Shown here piece after piece: positions 1 to 11,654 of a DNA stretch of 64,000 nucleotides. Below the pieces are notes generated by a model. The model was not told the DNA's origin and made no database searches. It was given only the letters and a program-made list of their open reading frames with translations. Position numbers and translations under genes: made by a program. The stretch lies in NCBI GenBank assembly GCA_033961575.1, contig CM066736.1, positions 7,101,501 through 7,165,500 of the forward strand. Reading direction: 5' to 3'. Position 1 is the first letter of the stretch; every line of letters starts with the position of its first letter. Source of the stretch: Aselliscus stoliczkanus. Taxonomy: Eukaryota; Chordata; Mammalia; Chiroptera; Hipposideridae.

Positions 1-275
1 TCTCCCAGACAGGGCGTCTTACAGGAGGGAGGAACTCAACCATCAAAATGTGGACAGCAATGTTATACCGTTTACGTTTTTTGTTGTAATCCTAGTTCTG
101 TAAGTTGTGAGTGAGCAGGTGGGGCGGATGCCGCTGCCCCCTCTTTCTGGCACCTCCTGCTCCAGGGAACACCCTGTTCTCCACTGGCCTCTCTAGAAGG
201 GGCGGAAGCAAAGTGGAAACTCTAAACTCTTTTAGAAAAATAAATAAATATTTATAGACCTCTTTTAGATATTTT

Positions 276-281
276 AATAAA
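276..281 (+). terminator. CUX2: Candidate proximal poly(A) signal AATAAA
   Basis: AATAAA lies in an AT-rich stretch (about 232-300). If used, cleavage would fall near 292-312. Downstream GT-rich sequence is weak, so this may be an alternative or unused signal. Confidence 0.35.
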
Positions 282-2113
282 GGATCCTTTGGAATTTATT
301 CCCAGCCGATGCTGTTTTGATATTACAGAGAGTTATAAAATCAGGATGCTGTCACAACTGTTGCGAAGTATACACTGAAGTTGTGTCGTTTTTTTTGCCA
401 CTAGATGAGATTAAAAGAAGACAATTGTTCAAAGCCATCACAAAACACTATAAGACTGACCAAAATTTAGATAACCTTTGAACCACGGTTTGTTTTTTCT
501 TTCCACATCTGTCTATGAGACACAGCGCATTGCTACTGCCCCTCCAGAAACCGTGCTGAAAAGAGAAAGTCCGAAAGACTCTAAATGAAAAGCTCCATGC
601 CGTTGAGGATGTGTTTCATTCTGGTGGTCTGTTTGGCAACCTTGATAACACAGAACGTCCTTGGCCACTGTAAATGTTGTAGAGACGTGGGCTGTGGCCG
701 ACTGCCCTAGCTGAGGTGTAACATGGTACAAAACAAACTGCCTGCACTGCCTCTAGTCAGAAGCCTGTGGGCCACCGAGATCTGACATCCATCTCGTCCA
801 TCTGTAGACAAGATGTGTTTCCTTTGGAGAGCCAGGCATGTGGGCAGGGGATTGGAGAGCGGCGCTGAGCCTGAGTGAGCCTGTTCCCCAACCTGTATCG
901 TGGCCACAGTGCAGGAAGTTTCCCCACTGGTTTTCCAGACCAAGATCATGGCCGCCATCTTCCCTTCCTTATGTTATAAGAAAATAACAGTGTTGGTCAT
1001 CCCACAAGCACCCAGCGCCAAAAAGTAGATTCATCACACTAGAGAACCCAACCACTCTACTCACCGTCTTCTCTCTCACATGGACCCTGGTGCTGCTCCT
1101 GGAAGGAAGGCGTCTGCAAGGCTAAGTCCATGCAGAACCAGCAAGAAGGCTGAGTTCGCTGCAGGAAGACCACCGTACCCCAGTCTCCAAGTCCACGCTC
1201 CTGCCTACCACCGCATGACATTTTAGGGAGCAAAGACTGAACCCCCCAACTCAGAGAAGCCCTTCCTCCAGCATCATTGTCATCATGGTTTCCAGGGGGA
1301 GAGTTTCCAGTTTGGATGAAACGGCCACCATATTGGTTGTTGAATCTCTCCTGGTTTTCTTTCTATTCCTTTATCACACTCTCTCTGTGGGAAGGCTGGA
1401 TTGGGTGACTCCCCAGCTGCACCCAGAATGACAATGAGAAGGTGGCCATCATGGGTGCCAGTCCCATGCCAGGGGTAAAGATGGCTGACGGGGGTTTTCA
1501 AGGATGCAGCCAGCATTTTGAAACCAGGCTGGTGAAACCCGGTGACCAGAAGGGGACCACGGAGGGCTGTTCCAGAAATCTCAACTCTCATGCACCCAGC
1601 CCAGGCTGCAGTCTCCACACCAATTAACAAAGAACAACACAAGCCCTGCGGGAAAATTTCCTCTTCCACACACCCAGGCTATGCATTGAAGAGTTTTCCA
1701 CTGTATACATTTTTATCCAGATGAAGGTATTTTTATATTTTGACAATAGGAAACAGTGACCAATTTTCAGAGTCATCAAATCTGGAACAAATGAAACATC
1801 TCCTTGTAGCCACCACCGCCCTGTCACGATTAAGACAACCATGGAGGAACACACCACTTTTTACTGTTGAAACACACACACACAACTAAAATCCAGGCTT
1901 CCACGATCCTCACAGAACTAACTCTGGCTTTCGTGTGACGGGATTTGATTAAGCACTTAGTATGGTCTTTTGAAAACAGAAATCCTGTTGTACGTAAAGC
2001 TCACGGACCCACGAACAACTCTGTCAGGGTCATGGCCTATCATGGTAAAAACAAAACAGAAACCCACAAAACCATTTCTATGAGAGATTGATGAACTTTG
2101 TTTAAAATTTAAA

Positions 2114-2119
2114 AATAAA
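2114..2119 (+). terminator. CUX2: Candidate distal poly(A) signal AATAAA
   Basis: AATAAA is followed by a strongly GT-rich stretch at about 2170-2205 (TGTCTGGGTGTCTTGC and onward), the usual layout of a mammalian cleavage site. It would place the CUX2 3' end near 2135-2165. The gene assignment is by synteny only. Confidence 0.45.
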
Positions 2120-3354
2120 AAAGGAACACGTTCTGTAAATGCGTCGCTCAATACAGAATTGTATAATAATGTCTGGGTGTCTTGCTTGCTTTGTTCTGGA
2201 ACTGGGGTGCAAATTAGGGGTCCGAGCTGACCCTCAGCGGTGTTATACCAAATGGTATTCTTATGAATTGTTTTTTCAGTTAGTGTGCCACCATTAAAAT
2301 ATAGGGGCGTGTCACATAAAAATCACAATGACCAGCCTCTGGAAAACCGTAAGATCTGGCCACCAGGCCCACCTTTAAACAGGACGCGTGCCAGAAACAT
2401 GCCCATGATTTGCCTCGGGCCTCACCTGTGCCGCCTGTCTGGGTCCTGTGGACGGTTGGCGATTGTGCTATGGGCTCCAGCAAAGGAAGATGGAAGGACT
2501 GGAATCCATTTTTCCCCTCAATGCAGCAGAGTGGAAGCAGGCTGGCTCTGGGGCCTCGTACTAAGGAGCCAAGGTCATGCCCTGCCCCCAGATCAGTGGC
2601 CACACACCACAGCTCTAAGACCAAGCAGTTTATGAACTGTGCCCGCCTCAGTGAGAGTGTGAACTGTGGGTGCCCCTGGCCTCCTGTTGGGAAAGTGCCC
2701 AGAGGGGCATCCTGGTGACCACCGCAGTATTGCCCTGTTCCCAGCTGTATAGCTAGGGCCGCAGTTTCCCCATCCTTAAAATGGGGGTGTTGCAGCAGCC
2801 AGCTCAGAAAGGAGTATGCATGCACCTAAGACCCTGTGTGGCACCTGAGGGCCTGCTGTTACGGTCGCCATGAGCAGGGGGTGGCCGCTTTCAACCCATG
2901 ACGGTGAGTCTGTGCAGCAAGCTGCACATTTGTTTTTCTTAACCAATAATGTCAAGAGATTCCCCCAAGTGGCATCAAATATTACTCACCCATGAGCCAT
3001 GGCATCCCAAGACAGATCTTTCCTCTTTGTCTGGAAATCTTCCGATTGCCCCAGTTTTTTCACACGTCTTTGCAATGGGAATTAAATGATCAATTACCTC
3101 CCCCTTGGTTAGGATGACTAAGTGCTCTAAACCCAGCAGTACAGCCCCCCGGGATGCCGGGTCACCCCATCAAGCGGGGGTGGGAGGGGGCGTGGCAGCA
3201 GGTAGGGGCCAAGGCCACATCTGCCTTGGAGGTCCCAAGCTAGCCCTTAAGGGTGACATTTCAGGGGGGCCCAGCCTTTGCTCAGAGTTGGAGAGAAGAA
3301 GGATGGGAGTCAAGAGCTGGGGGGTGGGAGGGTGAAGCTGGTTTCAACCTGGTT

Positions 3355-3470
3355 TCAACCCCAGCTCTGCCTATTGAAGCTGTGTGACCTTGGCCAAATG
3401 CCTACACTGCTCTGTGCCTCAGTGTTCGAAGCTGTAAAGTGAGGAATGATAGTAATGTGGTTGTAATAAT
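3355..3470 (+). repeat. MIR fragment
   Basis: It carries the MIR core: a GTGTGACCTTGG-like block, then TGCCTCAGT and a GTAAAGTGAGGA-like end. It is diverged, as expected for a repeat that predates placental radiation. Confidence 0.6.
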
Positions 3471-3892
3471 TCAAATTAAGTAAAACCAGGGACTGGCCCT
3501 TCGGCCCCTTGGTTCAAAGCTCTGGAGAAGGTCAGAAGTCAGAAATCCCCAGGATGTGGCCCCATGGTGTAGGCAGGGGCAGGAGTGAGGGGAAGCCACA
3601 CCTGACCCACAAACCACCTAAGAACCTGCTTCCACAGATGGCCCCCAGGCTGAGAACTGATGCTCCGTTCTGGGCCATCTGCTTTGGGGTTGACATTGTG
3701 TCTGCAGTCACTGCCCATCTGAAGTGGGAAATGCAGCAAAAACACAGGAATATGGAATTGTGAACTAGGGACTCCAGGAGAGCAGGGAATGGAGAGACCA
3801 GAAAGGAATGAGAAGGCAGAAAAGGCAAGTTTAGATCAGGGGACAGAGGAAAGCAGAGAGCTGAGTTGGGGGCGATTTGGCAACCATCCCTC

Positions 3893-4130
3893 CAGGTGAT
3901 ATTTATTGACTGCCTACAATGTGCTCAGTGCCTCGATGGCGGAAACCTGGGAGACCCTGAGAGCACCAGTGATGGGGTCCAGGAAGGCTTTTTGGAGGAG
4001 GAGGCATCTCCGCTAAAACCTGAAAGACAGTAGGAGTTAGAGAAGCAAAAGAGTAGGGCAGAAGGAATAGCAGGCAAGATGCAAGACAGGACAAGAGCAT
4101 AAGGGAAACGAGTCTAAAGGAGGGTAGAAT
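3893..4130 (-). repeat. L2 LINE fragment
   Basis: The plus strand reads as the reverse complement of an L2 3' end: ATTTATTGACTGCCTACAAT, then a GAAGGCTTTTTGGAGGAGGA-like stretch. Heavily diverged, no coding capacity. Confidence 0.5.
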
Positions 4131-5190
4131 TTGGGGGGCAGGGATAGAAGGAGAAAGAGGGACAAGGGCCCACCCCTGAAACCCCTGGGAACTCGGCCTT
4201 TCTCCTGAGGGCACTAGGAGCCACGTGGCTGCTGTGGTTAGACTTGGCCCTTTAGTTGGCTAGGAGGTCCCATCGGCCCGAGCAGAGTGGCAGGGCCCTT
4301 CCCACCGTAGGCCTCGACACTCAGGCCTCCGGTCTTTTCTCCCACCGCTGCCCTCCTTTCTCTCCTAGTTACACTCCTTGAATTGCACCAGCAGCCCCCT
4401 CTCCCATCCCCGCCTGCTGAATGCAGGAGCAGACCTCACTTGGTTGATTGGCCTATGTCAACCTAAGAAACGTCTGCCCTGTAGAGGATTATTGGAGCCA
4501 AACTAATGGCACAGGCCAGGGAGCCAGATCTCAAATGCCCCAGAGAATAACAGTTTTGCAGCTTTTTTATGCATTTGGAATTAAGGACAGAACATACATG
4601 AAGGTGGGAGAAAACAAGCAGAGGATTGTATGACACGATAATTAACAAGAATATGTGCCCTTTTGAGGGTGAATGCCCCTTCCAGGGGTATAACTTCTGG
4701 CATTTCAAAGGTGTGTTAACATAGCTGCACAAGAATAGTGGTCAAGGCTGGTAAGACCTTTCCCTACTGAAGTGAGAGGCCTGGGGCGTGACTACCCACC
4801 CTGACCTGCCCAGTTAGGAAGTTACAATCAGATCACCCTGGGAGATTCCTTTCCACAGAACCCCTTGTTTTCGTCCACACCCATGGTCACCGGGGCGACT
4901 GACTATTCTAGAGGTCATTCTGAAGGCCAAGCTCTCGTAGCCCAGGCCCGGGGTGTGTGGTTCTGGAAACTGAACTGCCTTTGCAGGCACCCAGGAAGCC
5001 GAAGCCACCCCTCCAAACCCAAGAGCAGTGGGGACGGGGCAGGGAACACCACCCTAAGTGACCTGGGCCAAGGCGACTCCTCATCCAGGTAGGTTTCCGG
5101 ATCTGCCTCAATGAGAGGGATAAAACAATTGATCTCTTTAATGATGTGATCTCCAGCCCCTGAGGTTGTAGGTGCCCAAAGCACTGGCTT

Positions 5191-5473
5191 GGGCCGGCCG
5201 AGTGGCACATTGGTTAAGAGCTGGTTTTGGGAAGCCAGCGGCCCTGGTTTGGATCCCCTATATGAGGGCCAGTGACACTGCCCTCAAAAAAAAAAAAAAG
5301 AAAGAAAACAGGCGGGCGACCGATCTGCCTTATCCGGGAAGAACGCAATGATGATACCAACATGGGCCAGTGAAGCAATGTCCTCCACAACTAGACTGAA
5401 GAACAAAAGGAAAGCAACTTGTCTGTTCCCCTCCTCCAATTCCCCAATAAAATCTTTAAAAAAAAAAAAAAAA
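5191..5473 (+). mobile_element. tRNA-derived SINE, chimeric form, perfect 13-bp TSD
   Basis: A tRNA-like head begins GGGCCGGCCGAGTGG, with a B box near GGTTTGGATCC, and ends GTGACACTGCCCTC. An internal A-rich run (5286-5308) follows, then a distal module containing GGCGACCGATCTGCC and a terminal poly(A). The target-site duplication AAAGCACTGGCTT is perfect at 5178-5190 and 5474-5486. The complete copy at 17498 has about 150 bp of ordinary body where this copy has the A-rich run. Confidence 0.9.
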
Positions 5474-5597
5474 AAAGCACTGGCTTTGAACTTAGCCTGG
5501 GCTGGGTTTGATTCTCCACTATCAGGTCATCTAGGGCCCTTCAATGAAACTCAATTTCTTTATCTATAAAAGGGACATGTTCATAATAGCATCTGCC

Positions 5598-6035
5598 TAT
5601 ATTTGGTATCTATCACTACATAATAAATAATGCCCAAACTTAGTGGCTTAAAGCAATGAACTTACCTTTTGATCTCTGTGAGTCAGGAATTTGGGAGTGG
5701 CTTGACTAGGGGTTTCTGAGTCCTGGGCTCTGTCAGCTAAGGCTGAAGGCAGGTTTGGGCTGGGGAATCTGCCTCCAAGACAGTGCAGTCACGTGGCTGG
5801 CAGCTTCTGTGGCTGTTGGTGGGGCCACATGGTTCCTCTGCAAGGGGGCCCCTCGCAGGGCTGTCTGAGTGTCCTCACAACATGGCACTAAGCTGGCAGA
5901 GGTTGCAGGGTCTTCTATGACGTAGATTAGGAAGCTCCGCTGTCACCGTAGTGTGGGAGGGGAATGCACAAGGGTGTGGACACCAGGAAGCAGGGGACAT
6001 CTGGGGCCACCTTGGAGGCTGGTAACCACACTGCC
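5598..6035 (+). repeat. Ancient mammalian-wide repeat, family not assigned
   Basis: It has the TAGTGGCTTAAA-type motif, then a GTCAGGAATTTGGGAGTGGC block, a GAGTGTCCTCACAACATGGC block, and GTGTGGGAGGGGAATGCACA near the end. This is a widespread degenerate interspersed repeat of eutherian genomes. I recognise the motif order but cannot name the family with confidence (LTR or DNA-transposon derived). Confidence 0.5.
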
Positions 6036-6074
6036 TTGTAACTAACTTTCCTTGAAGATTAAATGAGCATATCT

Positions 6075-6474
6075 TTTTTTTTTTTTTTTAAGATTTTATT
6101 GGGGAATTGGGAAAGCAGAACAGCGTTGGGGAATCGGGGAAGGGGAACAGACAAGTTGCTGTCCTTTTGTTCTTCCGTCTAGTTGTGGAGGACGTTGCCT
6201 CACTGGCCTATGTTGTGTTATCACTGCGCTCTTCCCGGGTGAAGCAGTCACCGACCTCTGGACGGCCGCTCACAAAAGCGCACACCAGCCCCACTGCAGC
6301 CTACGCCCATCGCCAGCAACTCACAGCAGCCCAGCTCCAGGTGGAGCTGTTGTTCACCATCTTAGCTGTAGAGGGCAGTGTCACTGGCCCTCATGTGGGA
6401 TCTGAACTGGGGCCCTGCTGCTCAGAGTTGGCGTCCCAAGCCAACTCCTAACCAACGCGCCATTCGGCGGGCCC
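6075..6474 (-). mobile_element. Full-length tRNA-derived SINE
   Basis: On the minus strand the element runs head (GGGCCCGCCGAATGGCGCG), body, distal module and poly(A). The plus strand therefore begins with poly(T). The flanking TSD is TAAATGAGCATATCT (6060-6074) against TAAATGAGCACGTCT (6475-6489), two mismatches in 15. Confidence 0.9.
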
Positions 6475-6489
6475 TAAATGAGCACGTCT

Positions 6490-6642
6490 TAATCTGTGGT
6501 CCTAAAGTCCCTTGTGTTGTATTGTACTTCAAATGCAGTTTCCTGGGCCCTGTCCCAATCTACTGACCCAGAATTCCTGGAGCCAGGGCCTAGGGATCTG
6601 CATTTTTAAGAAGCATCCCAGGTGACTAGATATCTTAGATTT
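6490..6642 (+). mobile_element. MER5A-like hAT-Charlie DNA transposon fragment
   Basis: The order of motifs fits MER5A: AATCTGTGGTCCTAAAGT, AAATGCAGTTTCCTGGGCCC, ACTGACCCAGAATTCCTGGA, GGGATCTGCATTTTTAAGAA and CCCAGGTGACT. It is non-autonomous and long inactive. Confidence 0.65.
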
Positions 6643-7844
6643 CAGTAAATAGAAGGCAACTCTAATTCATTTCATTTTGTTTGGCCCTACTGGGTGTGCG
6701 CGGTCCTAGGAAGGATGCTGTCGAAATGAGAGAATGGGAGTACAGGACAGATATTCCCTGTGTGTCTGACATATTCGGGAACTGTTGGGTAAAAAAGAAA
6801 TTGTGACCCACTTAAAGATGTGCGAACGGTTTATCGAAGGGATCCAAGGGAATGGCGGTGGCATCCAAAGGCAGGAAGTTGAGCCGGGCTTCGGGGCACT
6901 GCGTAGTCTGCATTGATCTGTCCCCTTCTCTCTCGAAGGCCGCCTCTGACCTGACTTAGTCTGTTCCCCAGTTCAGAATTCCCAGGACCCTGACTGCTCA
7001 ACTAGTGTCTCGGGACCAACTCCTGCCCGAGCAGCTGTAGTCAGGGAGGGGCTGAGGGACGGGAGGTGATGGCCGTCTCTGTGCTGGGTACTGTGCCAGG
7101 CCCTGAGCGGCACACAGGAAGCAGGCCTGGTTCCTGCCCTCCAGGGGCTGCAGCGTAGAGGGCCTGGGCGTGTTGCCCCAGGATGTCTCAGCCCACAGCC
7201 AGAGACACAATGACAACAGTGCCCTGGACTATGAAGAGAGAGGGTGCACTGGCCGGGGCTTCAGCACCCCAGGTGCTTCCACAGCTCTGTCCGGCAAGCA
7301 CAGCCACAGCCAAGTGTGGGCAGAGCGAGCTAAGAGGGTCATGACCCCTCTTTCGGGACCTGTCGACTGCGTTGGCACCCTAAGACAAAAACAGGTCATG
7401 GGCTCCCCTTTTAAAAAGTCCTCATCAGAAAATGCAAAATCTGCAGCTGGGCTTAAGCAGTTTATTATTTTACCGTGTGGAAGAGTGTTGTTTTGGATGC
7501 CCCAATTTTAGGAATTGGGACAAGGGGCAGGTCCTTTTGCATAACAAAGTCTGTATAAGGTGATCCGGGGAAGGACTAGGGGGAGTGGACAGTTGGCACC
7601 AGATCTAGCCCCAGAGTCGGGAGAAAACAGTCCTGTTTAGGAACAAAGTGCAGGGCCGGGAGTAGATGTGGGGAGTGCCACTCTTTGAATGTTTGTTCAC
7701 CCTTTTAAAACAGGAGGGATGGAAGGCTTCCAGGAAACGGATGAGAAGCAGCCACCCATTTCCTGTGCCGGGGTACCCGGTTCCAGCCCTCACCTTCACC
7801 CCACCGAGCTGACAGCAGCCCTGCAGTTCATCACAGTCACTCAA

Positions 7845-8215
7845 GCTTATCTATTAGGAGGGCTCTGGTTGCACATAACCAAAATATCTCCCTTAAAGCT
7901 TTAAACAAGACCATTTATTACCGCAAACAACAAGGTGTTATTAGGACAGGTTCCTGGGTCCATTGATTCAGCAGTTCAAGGATATTTTCCAGGGTGTGCT
8001 CAACTCCCCAGGGGATACTTTCCTTAGCGTGGCCTATTTCTTAGGCACAAGATAGCTGCCACCACTCCAGGCATCAGACTAAACTTCACCCCCAGAGAAC
8101 AACGAAGAGCTGTCCATTGTGTCTCTTTTCAGAAGCGAGAGGAGCTTCCACTAACATCACATTGGCCCAAGTTGGGTCACACAGCTATTCTTTAGCAGCT
8201 ACAGGTTAGCTAGTC
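7845..8215. repeat. Ancient repeat-like segment, unassigned
   Basis: Motifs such as GGGCTCTGGTTGCACATAAC, the TTTAAACAAGACCATTTATT region and CATTGGCCCAAGTTGGGTCA recur in mammalian genomes as old transposon debris. No coding potential. The family cannot be named by eye. Confidence 0.35.
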
Positions 8216-9373
8216 CCGCCAAGTCAGATGGGAGCAGCACAGCCGATGGAAGTTGACTCATCTTTTCATGGTGGATGGATGTTGGGCAGCCAGCACATAA
8301 CCTCCAGCCTGATTGCTCGTCTTGAGTTTCTCATCCCCCATCCCAAGTGGCTTCTCAGCATGTTCCTTCTGAGCACATGCAATATCCCCCAGACTGTCTA
8401 GGTGAAGCTGTTTTCTCTACTTTGTCATGTTCTTGGGATGTTTTAGTCCTCCTTAGACACGTGCCCTAAACACCTCCCCTGGGTCTTGAGGAAACACTGA
8501 CATAATTAGCAGGCGGATGCACGACACTTCGGTGTTAATCGACTTGTCTCCCCTCCCCATTTCAGTTGAATTCATGGAAACATTCCAGCCCTAGGAAGCC
8601 AGGCAGGTGAGGGCATACCATGGCCTTCCCTCTTGCAGCTGTCTCTCTCCTGCTGTTTCCCCCCATTCTGTGCCCTGTGATGGCTGTGGTCACAAACGCC
8701 ATAGGCAGTGCTTCTGACTCAGCCTGTGTGGGGAGCCACTTCCCCCAGCCCCTGGGTGTCAGCTCTGGTCCCAGGGGAGGTAGAAGGAATTACTCAGCAT
8801 GCACTGGATACTCCCAAGTGTATGACTCCCTGACCTTAATATTTTTCGTTTCTCGTTCTTGAACTTGTTTTGCTGACCGAGGACTGTAGGTTCATCATAA
8901 GCCACATTTTCCTGAATGTGCATGATTTTTCCAGGCTGATACAGGAGACATGTGACCCCAACTCTGAATCCATGTTAGGAGGACCTAGCGCCTAGTCCAT
9001 CGTGCTGGGTGACCTTGGGCCAACCCCTTTCCACCCGTGAATCCCCCATTAGCCCAGCAGACACAGCACCACCACCATCCACCCTGTGATCACGGCAGAC
9101 ATTACTAATCACAGGATCTTTCCCTCAGAACTAGCATTAGTGCCAGAATCTCCTCACTCCAGGCTCCTGGCGGCCCCATGAACTGAGCAAGAACATGGTT
9201 TTGACTCTTCCGTTTGCCGTCCCTGTCATCCCTCCCAACTGTCAGGCCTTCAGCCCACTGTCGACTTTCAAATCCTCACCTTTCCCTCTGCTTTCTCTCC
9301 CCTCAGAAAAGGCACTTTGTGACTCTGTTCCCCTGTATTCCTCTGGAAGTTTCTGCCTTTCTTCCACAGGATT

Positions 9374-9500
9374 CCAGGGGTTTACATGCCTGCTCTGACA
9401 CTTCGCTATGTGAACTTGACCAATTCCTTAACTTCTCTGTGCCTCAGCTTCCTCACCTGTAAAATGGGGCTGGTATCTGCTGTAAGAGGTTATGCCTGGC
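9374..9500 (+). repeat. MIR fragment
   Basis: It carries the MIR core TGTGAACTTGACCAATTCCT, then CTCTGTGCCTCAGCTTCCTC and CTGTAAAATGGGGCTGG. Confidence 0.7.
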
Positions 9501-9644
9501 AAAGCCGTCAGCCTTGGGGGACTCGGGAGGGATAGTGGGACACTCAGCACACACTGGTCACCTCTCCTAGGGCCTGCTCCTGGCCCTACCAAGCATATCA
9601 ATCTAGGATTTTAATGGGGGAAAAAAATGACACAACCAGCCATT

Positions 9645-11654
9645 AGTTGACAAATTTTTGGTTTTTTTATTTTAGCCTTTACACCCCCTTCCCAGGCTGC
9701 CTGATATCTCTTCCCCCACGTAACTCTGGAGGTAGCCTGACCCCATCTTGTGCTTTGGGGGATGGGGAGTGGGAGGGAGAGGCAATTCCCACCAGCCCCC
9801 CTAGAGAGACCAGGGCATTGTACCGTTGTAGCTTGTAAACCTGCACCAGGACTGGGGCCAACACCCCACCTCGCCAGCTGGGTCTGGCCAGAACATGGGC
9901 TCGGGGCAGCTCCTAATACCTCTGGAGACCCAGAATCTAGGGATAGGAGCCACCATCCCCACCCCCACTGCTCAGGATTTGGGAAAGAGGACAGGAAGCG
10001 TACCAAGACCCCAGAGGCTCCTGCCGCAGAGCAGAGCATGCTGGGAGAAGGCAAAGAACCAGGTGAGGTTCTTGAGGTGGCCCTGTCTCCAGCCAAGGTT
10101 CCTGGTCCTCTCCCTGGGGGCAGTGCCAACTGTCCTCTCTCACCCACCCCAGCCAAGCCGGGAGCCAGGCACCCCATCCACCAGCCAACAAGAAACAAGG
10201 AGTGAAAACACCAAGCTTTGTTGCTAGAAAAAAACCACCTAAGTATTAAAAATTAAATTAAAACGGAAGCCCAGTCAACTGAGCCAGCAGTGAGTGAGCT
10301 GGTGATTGTGGACACACAGACAGCCCCCAATCCTTCCCTGAGCCCCAGGGTCTCTAAAGACAGCAGGAAGGGGCCTTGGGGACAAATCTGTCAGTCACCA
10401 AGAGGGACCCTCTGGGAAATAAAGGTTGGAAGGAGGCATCCTCAGGGCGGGGCCAGCATAGGGCACTGAGGACTGTAAACATGACCCAGCTTGAGGGCCA
10501 GGGGTGTCCCAGCCCCCAGAGATTCTCCCATGAAGAACAGTCTCTGTAGTGAGAATAACTAAACAGCAGGCAGCCTCCCCATTGGAATATTGGGGGGTGA
10601 AGGGGGCTGGGCTGATGGTGGGAGGGGCTTCCAGAAGCCAAACACAGCTTTGTAACTGCTGCGTTGCCCCTACTGGATCAGCACCTGGGCCCTTTCTGGA
10701 TGGTGAGTCAGCTCGTTGGCCACCCCTCCCTAGTGGAACCTACTGGAAAGTCAGCTCAGGCCGTAGCTGCCCAGCCAGACTGGACCAGGTCAGGTGAGCT
10801 CCCAAGAGGCCCCACCCCAGTCTGGGGGCAGAAGAGCTGGCTCTGGGAGGAGACCGAAGGATGCGGTTGAGGACTGTCAGGAGAGCATGTGAGAGCCACC
10901 AGAGGTACACAGACACGGCCCAAGGCCAGAGGGCTGCTGCCGCGCCAGGAGCTCCACCTCAGGGCCTGGCTGATGCCCAGGGCAAAGTCTTGCCTGGGCC
11001 CCACTCCAGGCTAAGCCCTCGGGACCAGGCAATCTCACCATACCGGTTACACATTAAAACCTGCCTACTTCTGCACCTGCTGCTGCAGGAGCCAGGCAGG
11101 CAGCCTGGAGCCAAGCCAGCTGCTCTGGAAGGCCCTGGAGCAAAAGGCTAGGCCCAGGTGTGGTATGGCACAGCCGAGCCTCCTCTCCCTGTAGATAATG
11201 AGCCCAGGACCAGGGCTGACTCGGCATTTGCCTTCAGGCCGCAGATCCTCGTCAGGCCCCAGTCACAGCAGCCAGGACCTGTTGCCAGCAACGGGCCTCT
11301 GCTGGGTGATTCGCGCCGGGACTGGGGCTCGAGTTCCTTTGAAAGCAACCCTCTCAGGCTTCTTGAGGCTCCTTAGAATCAGGGAATGGCCTCCTCTGAG
11401 TCACACAAGTCCTAAAGCAGTCCTCAGAGTCCAGCATCTTCTCAGAGCTTGAGTCCCCTGATAGGGGGCCACACAGGGACCTCAATTTCCCTCAAGACTT
11501 GAGCATGATTTCCCTTGGGACCCCAGTATCTCAGGGCGGGGCCTGTCAGAGCAGGGCCCGGAACTAGAGCCCCCCCAGCACCAGGCCCCCTGGTGACCTC
11601 GGGGCTGGCTTTGACCTGGACCCCTTTCCCCCTGGACGGGCCTGCACCAGCACT
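9645..11654 (-). other. PHETA1: PHETA1 3' UTR
   Basis: The minus-strand sequence follows the PHETA1 stop codon without an obvious splice site and ends at the AATAAA at 9666-9671. It is GC-rich and free of recognisable young repeats, which is unusual for this window and fits purifying selection or close gene spacing. Open frames in it (for example 9611-10198 minus, 9750-10205 plus) have no recognised relatives and are taken as chance. Confidence 0.6.
9666..9671 (-). terminator. PHETA1: PHETA1 poly(A) signal AATAAA
   Basis: The plus strand reads TTTATT, so the minus strand has AATAAA. About 20-35 nt downstream on the minus strand is a T/GT-rich stretch (TGGCTGGTTGTGTC, then T7). Cleavage is expected near 9640-9655. 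This gives a 3' UTR of about 2.0 kb. Confidence 0.65.

Larger units (their letters stand above)
1..2180 (+). other. CUX2: Probable 3' UTR of CUX2 (partial, by synteny)
   Basis: No convincing coding exon is visible here; all open frames are short and unrelated to known proteins. The stretch looks like a 3' UTR: AT-rich blocks, several ATTTA/TAATAAA-like motifs, and two AATAAA hexamers (276-281 and 2114-2119), the second followed by GT-rich sequence. In mammals the plus-strand neighbour upstream of minus-strand PHETA1 is CUX2, a CUT-homeodomain transcription factor of upper-layer cortical neurons, and its 3' UTR is roughly 2 kb as I remember it. The gene name therefore rests on synteny, not on a protein match. 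It could instead be plain intergenic sequence beyond CUX2. Confidence 0.5.
2200..9640. other. Intergenic region between probable CUX2 end and PHETA1 3' end
   Basis: No coding exon is supported. It holds MIR, L2 and MER5A fossils and two SINEs, listed separately. The intervals 2200-3350, 4220-5170, 6650-7840 and 8220-9370 show no recognised repeat or gene; they are of ordinary composition and only contain short chance ORFs. The two flanking genes would converge here tail to tail. Confidence 0.6.
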
